From Polynucleobacter bastaniensis (GTDB taxonomy: Bacteria > Pseudomonadota > Gammaproteobacteria > Burkholderiales > Burkholderiaceae): a stretch of DNA of 64,000 bases. The translations under genes and the position numbers were made by a program. The notes beneath the pieces were generated by a model. That model saw only the letters and a program-made list of their open reading frames with translations. It made no database searches and was not told where the DNA came from. The stretch covers positions 124,001 through 188,000 of the forward strand of contig NZ_JACVOU010000003.1 in the NCBI RefSeq assembly GCF_018882205.1. Reading direction: 5' to 3'. Every line of letters starts with the position of its first letter. Position 1 is the stretch's first letter. Below, piece by piece: positions 20,552 through 29,130 of this stretch.

Positions 20552-21727
20552 TTACTTTGATAGTTGACGCATGGCATTCTCGAGACCATTTAAGGTCACA
20601 GGATACATGCGGTCTTTCATGAGACCTTTCATGATGTCGATGGATTGTCGATATTGCCAAACTGATTCTGGTTCTGGATTAAGCCAGGCAAAGTGAGGGA
20701 AGTGCTCAATGAGGCGATTAATCCACGCAGCACCAGCTTCTCGATTGTTATATTCAACCGATCCATTGGGGCTTAGAATCTCGTAAGGTGACATAGTGGC
20801 ATCACCAATGAAAATCAGTTTGTAGTCGGAGCCATACTTATTGATTACGTCTTGAGTTGCGGTAACTTGATTGCGTCTGCGACGATTACTTTGCCAGAGA
20901 TTTTCATATACGCAGTTATGAAAGTAGTAATACTCCAAGTATTTGAATTCTGTTTTGACGGCGGTAAATAATTCAGAGATGCGCGTAATATGATCATCCA
21001 TCGAACCGCCCACATCCATCAGTAACAAGACTTTGACCTGGTTGTGACGCTCTGGACGCATTTGGATATCGAGCATCCCTGCGTTTGCAGCAGTAGAGTG
21101 AATCGTTTTATCGAGATCTAACTCTAGATTTAAGCCTTCTCTGGCAAAACGACGTAAGCGACGTAAAGCCATTTTGATATTGCGCGTTCCTAGGCTGAGA
21201 TCGCAGTCGTAGTCTTTAAATTCTCGGACTTCCCAGACTTTGACGGCCGTACGATTGCCCGCACTCTCGCCGCCAATACGAATACCCTCTGGGTGGAAGC
21301 CGCTATGCCCAAAGGGAGATGAACCACCCGCACCAATCCATTTATTGCCACCACCATGCCATTCTTTTTGCTCTTTCAAAAGCTCTTGAAGGCGCTTTTT
21401 TAACGCTTCAGGCCCGCCTAATTTTTTGAGTGCCGCCTTTTCTTCTTCAGTTAATACGCGTTGCAGTTTTTTCTCAAGCCAGTCCAAAGGAATATCAGGA
21501 GCTAAAGCGATGATTTGCTCTACACCATTGAAGTAGGAGCCAAACACTTGATCAAAGCGATCAAAGTGCTGCTCATCCTTGACTAAGGTCATCCGGGCTA
21601 GTTGATAAAACTCATCAATCGAAGGATCAATAACCCCTTCCTTTAGCGCTTCTAGCAGCGTTAAAAATTCCCGCACTGAAACAGGCACTTTGGCCTCTTT
21701 GAGATTGAGAAAGAATTGAATCAACAT
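20552..21727 (-). CDS. VWA domain protein, CoxE-like
   Basis: The protein (391 residues) has an alpha-helical, charged N-terminal half, a Gly-rich linker (residues 124-160) and a C-terminal von Willebrand A domain. The metal-site motif reads DVGGSMD (238-244), where DxSxS is usual, so the first Ser is Gly. It is paired with a MoxR ATPase directly upstream. In carbon monoxide dehydrogenase clusters the CoxE/CoxD pair matures the metal centre. A general MoxR-VWA chaperone role is what can safely be said. Confidence 0.87.
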   Translation of the reverse strand: MLIQFFLNLKEAKVPVSVREFLTLLEALKEGVIDPSIDEFYQLARMTLVKDEQHFDRFDQVFGSYFNGVEQIIALAPDIPLDWLEKKLQRVLTEEEKAALKKLGGPEALKKRLQELLKEQKEWHGGGNKWIGAGGSSPFGHSGFHPEGIRIGGESAGNRTAVKVWEVREFKDYDCDLSLGTRNIKMALRRLRRFAREGLNLELDLDKTIHSTAANAGMLDIQMRPERHNQVKVLLLMDVGGSMDDHITRISELFTAVKTEFKYLEYYYFHNCVYENLWQSNRRRRNQVTATQDVINKYGSDYKLIFIGDATMSPYEILSPNGSVEYNNREAGAAWINRLIEHFPHFAWLNPEPESVWQYRQSIDIMKGLMKDRMYPVTLNGLENAMRQLSK

Positions 21728-21759
21728 GATTCAGTTATTAAAAATATTAGCTCGTCAGA

Positions 21760-22617
21760 TCAGCGGTGATTGCGGTTCATCATCACCAAACGCTCGAAGA
21801 GATGTATATCTTGCTCATTTTTAAGAAGCGCTCCATGCAGCGGAGGAATCGTAATTTTGTCATCACCGCTATACAGAGCCTCGGCAGGAATATCTTCTGC
21901 AAGTAATAGCTTTAACCAATCGATGAGCTCAGAAGTGGAAGGCTTCTTTTTTAAGCCTGGTAAAGAGCGGATTTGATAGAAAGATTGAAGCGCAGCTTCC
22001 AATAATTCTTGCTTGATATTTGGATGGTGGACATCCACAATGCTTTGCATTGTTTCTACGTCCGGAAAAGAGATGTAGTGGAAGAAGCAGCGACGCAAAA
22101 ATGCATCTGGTAATTCTTTTTCATTATTTGAAGTGATGATGACAAGGGGGCGGTGCTTTGCCTTGATCAACTCACGCGTTTCGTATACATAGAACTCCAT
22201 ACGGTCGATTTCTCGCAAGAGGTCGTTTGGAAACTCAATATCGGCTTTATCAATCTCATCAATCAACAAAACAACGGGTTCATCTGCTTCAAATGCCTGC
22301 CAAAGAACACCTTTCACAATGTAATTGCGAATGTCATTCACCTTTTCATCGCCAAGCTGGGAGTCTCTTAATCTGCTGACGGCATCGTATTCATAAAGAC
22401 CTTGTTGCGCCTTGGTGGTCGATTTAATGTGCCATTGCATCAGTGGCATGTTCAGGGCTGCAGCCACTTCCTCGGCCAGCATGGTTTTTCCTGTTCCTGG
22501 TTCTCCTTTTATTAATAAAGGGCGCTGAAGCCGTATCGCGGCATTGACAGCCAATTTCAAGTCATCAGTAGCTACATAGCTTTGCGAGCCGTCGAAGCGG
22601 GATTGGTTCTTAGTCAT
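21760..22617 (-). CDS. MoxR family AAA+ ATPase (CoxD-like)
   Basis: A 285-residue AAA+ ATPase with Walker A GEPGTGKTML near residue 38, Walker B VVLLIDEIDKAD near 120, sensor-1 ITSNNEKELPDAFLRRC and the Arg finger region following. MoxR ATPases work with VWA proteins to remodel or load cofactors into client enzymes. The VWA gene follows 32 bases downstream, so the two are co-transcribed. With XdhC and the MobA-like gene nearby, a molybdenum hydroxylase client is possible. Confidence 0.93.
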   Translation of the reverse strand: MTKNQSRFDGSQSYVATDDLKLAVNAAIRLQRPLLIKGEPGTGKTMLAEEVAAALNMPLMQWHIKSTTKAQQGLYEYDAVSRLRDSQLGDEKVNDIRNYIVKGVLWQAFEADEPVVLLIDEIDKADIEFPNDLLREIDRMEFYVYETRELIKAKHRPLVIITSNNEKELPDAFLRRCFFHYISFPDVETMQSIVDVHHPNIKQELLEAALQSFYQIRSLPGLKKKPSTSELIDWLKLLLAEDIPAEALYSGDDKITIPPLHGALLKNEQDIHLFERLVMMNRNHR

Positions 22618-22683
22618 GGTGAGGGCAATTAATTTGTCTGTGAATAGCCGTCAAGTATAGGTAAAAGGGTCGCTACTTTCTGT

Positions 22684-22711
22684 GTTTTTACTCATTTCAA
22701 GGGGTAAAAAC
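22684..22711. promoter_or_regulatory. Inverted repeat upstream of the cytochrome genes
   Basis: GTTTTTAC (22684-22691) and GTAAAAAC (22704-22711) are perfect 8-base arms with a 12-base spacer. They lie in the divergent gap between moxR and the first cytochrome gene. The repeat centre falls about 50 bases before the start site inferred for the cytochrome promoter, a normal place for an activator. It could also be an RNA hairpin. Confidence 0.4.
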
Positions 22712-22734
22712 AGGGGATCTCGGCTCGTCTCCGC

Positions 22735-22763
22735 TATACTCTCTCCAAATTGATTTGAATCAA
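22735..22763 (+). promoter_or_regulatory. Promoter -10 and overlapping FNR/ANR-type box
   Basis: TATACT (22735-22740) is a good -10 element. TTGATTTGAATCAA (22750-22763) matches the FNR/ANR consensus TTGAT-N4-ATCAA exactly. If the -10 call is right, the box is centred near +10 of the transcript and would repress the cytochrome genes when FNR is active, that is without oxygen. The -35 element is poor. Confidence 0.5.
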
Positions 22764-22783
22764 ACTCGTAACTACTGATTTCT

Positions 22784-23149
22784 ATGAAAAAACACCTCAT
22801 TCTTTCCCAATTGACCCTCTGTGCTGCTTTGGCTTTTGCCGGATTCTCAGCTCAAGCTCAAGACGTCAAAGGTTCTGCCCAAGCTGGACAAGGCAAGGTT
22901 TGGCTCTGTATTGGCTGCCATGCCATCCCTGAATACCGCGCTGACTATCCTTTGGTATACAAAGTCCCCATGATTGGCGGTCAAAATGCTGCTTACATTG
23001 CCAGCTCTTTAGCGGCTTACAAAAAAGGTGAAAGAAAGCATCCAACGATGCGCGCAATAGCAGGTAGCTTGTCTGATCAAGATATGGCTGACCTCGGCGA
23101 ATACTATGCTGCGCAAACTGCCAGCTCACTTAATAACCCACTGAAGTGA
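22784..23149 (+). CDS. Periplasmic class I cytochrome c, monoheme
   Basis: The 121-residue protein has a clear signal peptide ending in FSAQAQ. One heme-binding CIGCH lies near residues 42-46, and a distal Met ligand is likely in HPTMRAIAGSLSDQDMADLGEYYA. Its size fits the cytochrome c553/c4-half group, which carries electrons to terminal oxidases. A second cytochrome of similar size follows at once, so the two together resemble a split cytochrome c4. A perfect FNR-type box lies just upstream. Confidence 0.9.
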   Translation: MKKHLILSQLTLCAALAFAGFSAQAQDVKGSAQAGQGKVWLCIGCHAIPEYRADYPLVYKVPMIGGQNAAYIASSLAAYKKGERKHPTMRAIAGSLSDQDMADLGEYYAAQTASSLNNPLK

Positions 23150-23166
23150 TATTTAGAGGCACGTTT

Positions 23167-23511
23167 ATGAAATTCGCACTAATTACCGCCATTTTGTTAT
23201 CCAGCATTGGCTTGGCTCAAGCAGCTAGCGCCGAAAAAGGTCAAGCACTTGTAGAGAAGGGCAACTGCGCCTCCTGCCATGGTGCTGGTCTTAATGCGCC
23301 AATCTTGCCCGCTTATCCAAAGTTGGCCGGTCAGCATGCTGATTACCTCTACTACGCTTTGCGCGCTTACCAAGTTGGCGGCTCTAATCCGCAGTTTGGC
23401 CGTAACAATGCAGTAATGTCTTCTCAGGCCAAGCCTTACAGCGATGCAGATCTTCTTGATATGGCTGCTTATATTGCTAAATTGCCAGGAAACTTTGTTG
23501 TTAAGAAGTAA
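23167..23511 (+). CDS. Periplasmic class I cytochrome c, monoheme (second of a pair)
   Basis: A signal peptide ends at AQAAS. One CASCH heme site lies near residue 32, and the distal Met is likely in FGRNNAVMSSQAKPYSDADLLDMAAYIA. The frame opens at a GTG (23146), but AGAGG at 23155-23159 fits the ATG at 23167, which also gives a normal signal peptide; hence 114 residues. It starts 17 bases after its partner. A terminator follows, so the pair forms a two-gene operon. Confidence 0.9.
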   Translation: MKFALITAILLSSIGLAQAASAEKGQALVEKGNCASCHGAGLNAPILPAYPKLAGQHADYLYYALRAYQVGGSNPQFGRNNAVMSSQAKPYSDADLLDMAAYIAKLPGNFVVKK

Positions 23512-23540
23512 TTTTCTTAATTAACTAGAATCTCACTATA

Positions 23541-23572
23541 AGGCTTAGCTTAATCACCTAAGCCTTTGTTAT
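23541..23572 (+). terminator. Rho-independent terminator of the cytochrome operon
   Basis: AGGCTTAG (23541-23548) and CTAAGCCT (23558-23565) form a perfect 8-bp stem with a 9-base loop, followed by TTGTTATTTAT. The stem can be read from either strand, so it may also end the converging gntR transcript. Confidence 0.7.
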
Positions 23573-23595
23573 TTATAGCATTTGTAGGGTATCTT

Positions 23596-24234
23596 TTATT
23601 TCGTAGCCTCAAGCCCTCTCGCGAGGTGATTGCGCATAGCCAGCTCTGCAGCCACGGGATCTCTTTTGAGAATAGCCTGGAGAATTTCCCGATGCTCAAG
23701 CAGGGAACTTAAAAGGCGATCCCCTCTACTTAAAGAATCACGTCTTTGGAGCTTGAGCACCTTACGTAGGTCATCAATAACGCCATTCATCCACTTATTT
23801 CCGGCAATTTCTTGGATTAATTCATGAAATTTGACGTTAAATTCAAAAAACTGCCCGATATCGCGATCTGCAGCAGCCTTTTCGAGGCGGTGATGTAAAT
23901 CATCCAATTGGGTTAGCTGGGCTTCAGTAGCATTTATAGCTGTTTCTTTGGCTGCCTGACCCTCTAGCAAGGAGAGAACGGTAAAGATTTGCTCTAAATC
24001 ACGCCTATCAACCTCGGTTACATAAGAGCCTTTATTCATTTTGCTTGTTACAAGCCCCTCGGAAGCTAGTACCTTGATGGCTTCACGCATAGGCGTGCGG
24101 CTTATTCCGAAGGCAATAGCCAAGCTTTGTTCATCCAGCCAGCTTCCGGGGGCTAGTTCATGCGAGAAGATTTGCTCGCGTAAGCGCTCGGCAACATCCT
24201 CATATAAAGGCCTATTTATTAATTTTGTATTCAT
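23596..24234 (-). CDS. GntR/FCD family transcriptional regulator
   Basis: The 212-residue protein has an N-terminal winged helix-turn-helix (EQSLAIAFGISRTPMREAIKVLASEGLV, residues 36-63) and an all-helical FCD ligand domain. The domain has spaced metal-ligand-like residues, for example FNVKFHELI and HREILQAIL. FCD members sense small organic acids or acyl-CoA-related metabolites. It diverges from the propionyl-CoA operon and is its likely local regulator, which is inference from position. Confidence 0.88.
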   Translation of the reverse strand: MNTKLINRPLYEDVAERLREQIFSHELAPGSWLDEQSLAIAFGISRTPMREAIKVLASEGLVTSKMNKGSYVTEVDRRDLEQIFTVLSLLEGQAAKETAINATEAQLTQLDDLHHRLEKAAADRDIGQFFEFNVKFHELIQEIAGNKWMNGVIDDLRKVLKLQRRDSLSRGDRLLSSLLEHREILQAILKRDPVAAELAMRNHLARGLEATK

Positions 24235-24239
24235 AATTA

Positions 24240-24247
24240 TGTATACA
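24240..24247. promoter_or_regulatory. Candidate operator of the GntR/FCD regulator
   Basis: TGTATACA is a perfect palindrome six bases upstream of the gntR start codon. GTATAC cores are common in operators of FCD-group GntR proteins. Its place in the gntR leader suggests autoregulation. The site is short and the call is tentative. Confidence 0.4.
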
Positions 24248-24329
24248 GTATCTAGACAAATTCAGAAAAGTCAAGCAAAATAGCCCTACAGAATTAGTGA
24301 TGATGTAAAAAGCCAACCGGGAGTGCTTT

Positions 24330-26525
24330 GTGAGTACAAGTGATAAAAAGTCTGCATCGAATTCATCTAATACTTGGCCCAATGTGCCAGACTGCGATTT
24401 AGATGCTTGGAAAAAATCAGCCCAAAAGTCAGCGCCCAATGGTGATGTTGATAAATTAGGCTGGCAAACGCCAGACGGTATTCATCTAAAAGCTTTATAT
24501 ACGGCCAAAGATACCGAGGGTCTTCAGTACACCCATTCTTTGCCAGGCTTTGAGCCTTTCGTACGTGGACCACAGGCAACCATGTATTCAGTTCGACCTT
24601 GGACCATTCGCCAGTACGCCGGCTTCTCAACTGCAGAAGAATCCAATGCCTTTTATCGCAAGGCGCTGGATTCAGGTGGTCAGGGTGTTTCTGTTGCTTT
24701 TGACTTGGCAACTCATCGTGGCTATGACTCTGATCATCCGCGCGTGACTGGTGACGTTGGCAAGGCAGGCGTGGCCATCGACTCAGTAGAAGATATGAAA
24801 ATCTTATTCGATGGAATTCCGCTAGACAAGGTATCCGTTTCGATGACGATGAACGGAGCAGTGCTGCCGGTGTTGGCGGGTTATATCGTTGCTGGTGAAG
24901 AGCAGGGTGTGAAGCAAGAGTTGCTATCAGGCACTATTCAGAATGACATTCTGAAAGAGTTTATGGTGCGCAATACCTATATCTATCCACCAGAGCCTTC
25001 GATCCGCATCATCGGTGACATCATCGAATACACCGCCAAACATATGCCGAAATTTAATTCGATCTCGATTTCGGGTTATCACATGCAGGAGGCAGGTGCG
25101 AACCAAGTTCTCGAATTGGCATTCACATTGGCTGACGGTAAAGAGTATGTCAAAACTGCTTTGGCAAAAGGCCTGGATGTAGATGGCTTTGCTGGCCGCC
25201 TCTCCTTCTTCTTTGCTATCGGCATGAACTTTTACTTAGAGGTTGCTAAGTTACGCGCTGCACGTCTTCTCTGGTGGCGCATCATGAAGTCCTTCGAACC
25301 CAAGAATCCAAAGTCCTTGATGTTGCGCACCCACTGCCAAACATCTGGCTGGTCTTTAACTGAGCAAGATCCGTATAACAACGTTGTGCGCACCACCGTT
25401 GAAGCCATGGCCGCTGTATTTGGTGGCACACAATCTTTGCATACCAATTCCTTTGATGAAGCGATTGCTTTGCCTTCTGAGTTCTCTAGCCGTATAGCTC
25501 GCAACACGCAATTAATTCTGCAAGAAGAAACTCATATCACTAGCGTGATCGATCCATGGGCTGGCTCTTACATGATGGAAAGTCTTACTCAAGAGATGGC
25601 TGATAAAGCTTGGGAGATTGTTCAAGAGGTCGATGCCATGGGCGGTATGACCAAGGCTGTCGAGAGTGGTTGGGCAAAGCTCAAGATTGAAGCTGCGGCT
25701 GCTGAGAAACAAGCGAAGATTGATTCAGGCTCTGATGTGATTGTCGGTGTCAATAAATACAAGCTTGGAAAAGAAGACTTGGTTGACGTTTTAATGATTG
25801 ACAACGATATCGTTCGAGAAAGCCAAGTTGCTCGTTTAAAAGATATCAAGGCGAAGCGCGACTCTAAGAAGGTAGAAACAGCATTAGAAGCGTTAACTAA
25901 GGCCGCAGAAGAAAACACTGACAACCTATTGGAATTGGCTGTGCAAGCAATCCGTTTGCGCGCTACGGTTGGCGAAGTCTCTGATGCATTGGAAAAAGTT
26001 TACGGGCGCCATCGCGCCGATACTCAAAAGGTGACTGGTGTGTATGCAGCTGCTTATGACTCAGCCGAAGGCTGGGATAAATTGAAAGTCGAGATCGCTG
26101 ATTTCGCAAAAGACTTTGGCCGTCGTCCGCGTGTGATGATTGCCAAACTTGGTCAGGATGGCCATGATCGTGGCGCTAAAGTGGTTGCAACCGCCTTTGC
26201 TGATTTAGGTTTTGACGTAGATATTGGACCTTTGTTCCAAACGCCTGAAGAGTGCGCACGTCAAGCCATTGAGAACGATGTCCATGCTTTAGGAGTTTCC
26301 ACTTTGGCAGCGGGTCATAAGACTTTAGTTCCCGCCATAATTGCCGAATTGAAAAAGCAGGGTGCCGACGACATTATTGTCTTTGTGGGTGGAGTCATTC
26401 CAAGGCAAGATTATGAGTTCTTATACGATGCTGGAGTTAAGGGTATTTATGGCCCAGGCACTCCGATTCCAGCATCTGCTAAGGATGTGCTCGAGCAGAT
26501 TCGCAAATCTGCAAAGCCTGCTTAA
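24330..26525 (+). CDS. scpA: Methylmalonyl-CoA mutase, single-chain
   Basis: The enzyme converts (R)-methylmalonyl-CoA to succinyl-CoA using adenosylcobalamin. The 731-residue chain combines the substrate TIM barrel ([23 protein letters not shown] near residue 74) with the C-terminal B12 domain, where His612 of DGHDRG is the lower cobalt ligand. This is the fused, homodimeric type. The start is GTG with GGGAG six bases upstream. It leads an operon with meaB, carboxylase subunits and a VOC protein. Confidence 0.96.
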   Translation: MSTSDKKSASNSSNTWPNVPDCDLDAWKKSAQKSAPNGDVDKLGWQTPDGIHLKALYTAKDTEGLQYTHSLPGFEPFVRGPQATMYSVRPWTIRQYAGFSTAEESNAFYRKALDSGGQGVSVAFDLATHRGYDSDHPRVTGDVGKAGVAIDSVEDMKILFDGIPLDKVSVSMTMNGAVLPVLAGYIVAGEEQGVKQELLSGTIQNDILKEFMVRNTYIYPPEPSIRIIGDIIEYTAKHMPKFNSISISGYHMQEAGANQVLELAFTLADGKEYVKTALAKGLDVDGFAGRLSFFFAIGMNFYLEVAKLRAARLLWWRIMKSFEPKNPKSLMLRTHCQTSGWSLTEQDPYNNVVRTTVEAMAAVFGGTQSLHTNSFDEAIALPSEFSSRIARNTQLILQEETHITSVIDPWAGSYMMESLTQEMADKAWEIVQEVDAMGGMTKAVESGWAKLKIEAAAAEKQAKIDSGSDVIVGVNKYKLGKEDLVDVLMIDNDIVRESQVARLKDIKAKRDSKKVETALEALTKAAEENTDNLLELAVQAIRLRATVGEVSDALEKVYGRHRADTQKVTGVYAAAYDSAEGWDKLKVEIADFAKDFGRRPRVMIAKLGQDGHDRGAKVVATAFADLGFDVDIGPLFQTPEECARQAIENDVHALGVSTLAAGHKTLVPAIIAELKKQGADDIIVFVGGVIPRQDYEFLYDAGVKGIYGPGTPIPASAKDVLEQIRKSAKPA

Positions 26526-26547
26526 CTTTAGATAAAAAGAAAACAGC

Positions 26548-27573
26548 ATGCTCAATGCAGTAGACCAAGCCTTAGTGAATGACCTTACCGGTGCACCCTC
26601 AGCGGCGCAGCGCCGTGCATTGGCCAAGATCATTACTTTGCTTGAATCCACTCGCATGGATCATCGTCAGCGTGCTGATGAGGTGCTCAATACTTTATTA
26701 CCCAAGACGGGTAAGTCTTTTCGCTTGGGCATCTCAGGCGTGCCTGGCGTTGGTAAATCTACTCTCATCGAAACCTTAGGCTTAGATTTAATTGCAAAAG
26801 GCCATCGCGTTGCGGTTCTCGCTATTGATCCTTCCTCGAGCTTATCGGGTGGCTCTATTTTGGGCGATAAGACTCGTATGGAGAGACTATCCGTTTTGGA
26901 TAACGCCTTCATTCGTCCGAGCCCATCATCTTGCACCTTGGGTGGCGTGGCCGAGAAAACTCGGGAGGCGATGTTAGTTGCCGAAGCTGCAGGATTTGAC
27001 ATTGTGATTGTTGAAACCGTGGGCGTAGGTCAAAGTGAAATTGCTGTTGCCGGTATGACGGATATGTTTCTATTAATGCAGCTACCTAATGCCGGCGACG
27101 ATCTACAAGCAATTAAAAAAGGCGTGATGGAAATTGCTGATCTGATTGTGATTAACAAGGTGGATATCGATCCCAATGCTGCTATGCGTGCGCAACTATT
27201 TATCACCAGCTCTTTGCGACTATTAGGCTTTCAAGGCAATCCTGATCACGCCACACATGATTTGGAGTTTTGGCATCCGACCGTCATGTGTTTAAGTGCC
27301 CTTGAGGGTAATGGCGTACCTGAGTTGTGGGAAAAAATTTTGCATTTTCAGAAACTACAAAATGCGAACGGTCAATTAGCATCGCGCCGTAAGCAACAAG
27401 CAGGGGCTTGGATGTGGGATCGGATTGATGCGGGTCTTAAGAATGCTTTTCAGAATCACCCAGTAGTACAAGCACTTTTGCCCAGCCTGAGCGCTGAGGT
27501 TAACCAAGGAACGATGGCCGCCTCGGTTGCTGCCAGACGTTTGCTTGAGGCAATGGGCCACGAATTTTTCTAA
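26548..27573 (+). CDS. meaB: Methylmalonyl-CoA mutase-associated GTPase MeaB
   Basis: MeaB is a G3E-family GTPase that loads adenosylcobalamin into methylmalonyl-CoA mutase and protects it. Walker A is GVPGVGKST near residue 64, the base-specific motif is NKVD near 205, and ETVGVGQSE is the switch region. It lies 22 bases after the mutase gene, which is the family's typical place. Length (341) is normal. Confidence 0.94.
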   Translation: MLNAVDQALVNDLTGAPSAAQRRALAKIITLLESTRMDHRQRADEVLNTLLPKTGKSFRLGISGVPGVGKSTLIETLGLDLIAKGHRVAVLAIDPSSSLSGGSILGDKTRMERLSVLDNAFIRPSPSSCTLGGVAEKTREAMLVAEAAGFDIVIVETVGVGQSEIAVAGMTDMFLLMQLPNAGDDLQAIKKGVMEIADLIVINKVDIDPNAAMRAQLFITSSLRLLGFQGNPDHATHDLEFWHPTVMCLSALEGNGVPELWEKILHFQKLQNANGQLASRRKQQAGAWMWDRIDAGLKNAFQNHPVVQALLPSLSAEVNQGTMAASVAARRLLEAMGHEFF

Positions 27574-27582
27574 GGAGCAGTT

Positions 27583-29115
27583 ATGAAGGAAATCATTCAA
27601 CAGCTAGAAGCAAAGCGTGAGCTCGCCAGATTAGGTGGTGGGCAAAAGCGTATAGCTGCTCAACACTCCAAAGGTAAGTTAACAGCACGCGAGCGTATTG
27701 AACTCTTGCTAGATGCCGGCACATTTGAAGAGTGGGACATGTTTGTTGAGCATCGTTGCCATGACTTTGGTATGGCTGATCAGACTGTTCCTGGTGATGG
27801 TGTTGTCACGGGTTACGGCATGATTAATGGCCGTTTGGTCTTTGTATTTTCTCAGGACTTTACAGTCTTGGGAGGCTCACTTTCAGAGGCTCATGCGGAG
27901 AAGATTTGTAAGATCATGGATCAGGCGCTTAAAGTAGGTGCGCCCGTTATTGGCTTGAATGATTCCGGTGGTGCGCGTATTCAGGAGGGTGTCGCTTCTC
28001 TAGGTGGCTATGCTGAAATTTTCCAGCGTAATGTCACCGCTTCGGGTGTGATTCCACAAATCTCTTTGATCATGGGCCCATCAGCGGGTGGCGCTGTTTA
28101 CTCGCCTGCACTCACAGACTTCATCTTTATGGTGAAAGACAGCTCCTATATGTTTGTGACCGGCCCTGAAGTCGTGAAGACGGTAACGCATGAGGATGTC
28201 ACTGCTGAAGAGCTTGGTGGTGCAATAACTCATTCAACTATTTCAGGCGTTTGCGATCTTGCTTTTGATAATGACGTTGATGCCATCATAATGCTCCGTC
28301 GTTTCTTTAACTATCTCCCATTATCGAATCGTGAAAAGCCGCCCATGATTAATGGGGCGCAGCGTACCGAAGAGCCTGATTTCTCACTCGATACATTGGT
28401 GCCGAGCAATCCAAATCAGCCTTATGATATGAAAGAATTGATCAGGAAAATTGTTGATGATGGCGAGTTCTTTGAGCTCCAGCCTGATTACGCTAAAAAT
28501 ATCTTGATTGGTTTTGCACGCATGGAAGGTCGCTCAATTGGTATCGTCGCTAATCAGCCCTTAGTGTTAGCTGGCTGCTTAGATATCAAGGCATCTATCA
28601 AAGCTGCACGTTTCGTTCGCTTTTGCGATGCCTTCAATATTCCAGTAGTCACTTTAGTTGATGTACCTGGATTTATGCCGGGCACCTCTCAGGAATATGG
28701 CGGCATCATCAAGCATGGCGCAAAGCTGCTCTACGCTTATGCCGATTGCACCGTTCCTAAGGTCACGCTGATTACTCGTAAGGCTTACGGTGGCGCCTAT
28801 GATGTGATGGCCTCTAAGCACTTGCGTGGCGATGTGAACTTTGCTTGGCCCTCAGCTGAAATTGCAGTCATGGGTCCCAAAGGGGCTGTTGAAATTATCT
28901 TCCGCGAAGAAAAGTCTGATCCGGCAAAAATTGCGGCTCGGGAAGCTGAGTACAAGGCCAAGTTTGCCAATCCCTTTGTAGCTGGTCGTCGTGGGTATAT
29001 AGATGACGTCATCTTGCCTCATGAAACACGTAAACGTATCTCACGCTCTTTGGCAATGCTCAAGGACAAAGAGCTTACAAATCCACCGCGCAAACACGGC
29101 AACATCCCCCTTTAA
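27583..29115 (+). CDS. pccB: Propionyl-CoA carboxylase beta subunit
   Basis: The carboxyltransferase subunit (510 residues) moves carboxyl from biotin to acyl-Co[25 protein letters not shown] and [14 protein letters not shown] are the crotonase-fold oxyanion and CoA-binding motifs, and [28 protein letters not shown] is the C-terminal biotin-side pocket. Propionyl-CoA is inferred as substrate from the mutase and carboxylase-alpha genes on both sides. AAGGAG precedes the ATG. An acetyl-CoA or other acyl-CoA activity cannot be excluded. Confidence 0.94.
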   Translation: MKEIIQQLEAKRELARLGGGQKRIAAQHSKGKLTARERIELLLDAGTFEEWDMFVEHRCHDFGMADQTVPGDGVVTGYGMINGRLVFVFSQDFTVLGGSLSEAHAEKICKIMDQALKVGAPVIGLNDSGGARIQEGVASLGGYAEIFQRNVTASGVIPQISLIMGPSAGGAVYSPALTDFIFMVKDSSYMFVTGPEVVKTVTHEDVTAEELGGAITHSTISGVCDLAFDNDVDAIIMLRRFFNYLPLSNREKPPMINGAQRTEEPDFSLDTLVPSNPNQPYDMKELIRKIVDDGEFFELQPDYAKNILIGFARMEGRSIGIVANQPLVLAGCLDIKASIKAARFVRFCDAFNIPVVTLVDVPGFMPGTSQEYGGIIKHGAKLLYAYADCTVPKVTLITRKAYGGAYDVMASKHLRGDVNFAWPSAEIAVMGPKGAVEIIFREEKSDPAKIAAREAEYKAKFANPFVAGRRGYIDDVILPHETRKRISRSLAMLKDKELTNPPRKHGNIPL

Positions 29116-29130
29116 GGCGCCGGAGAAATC

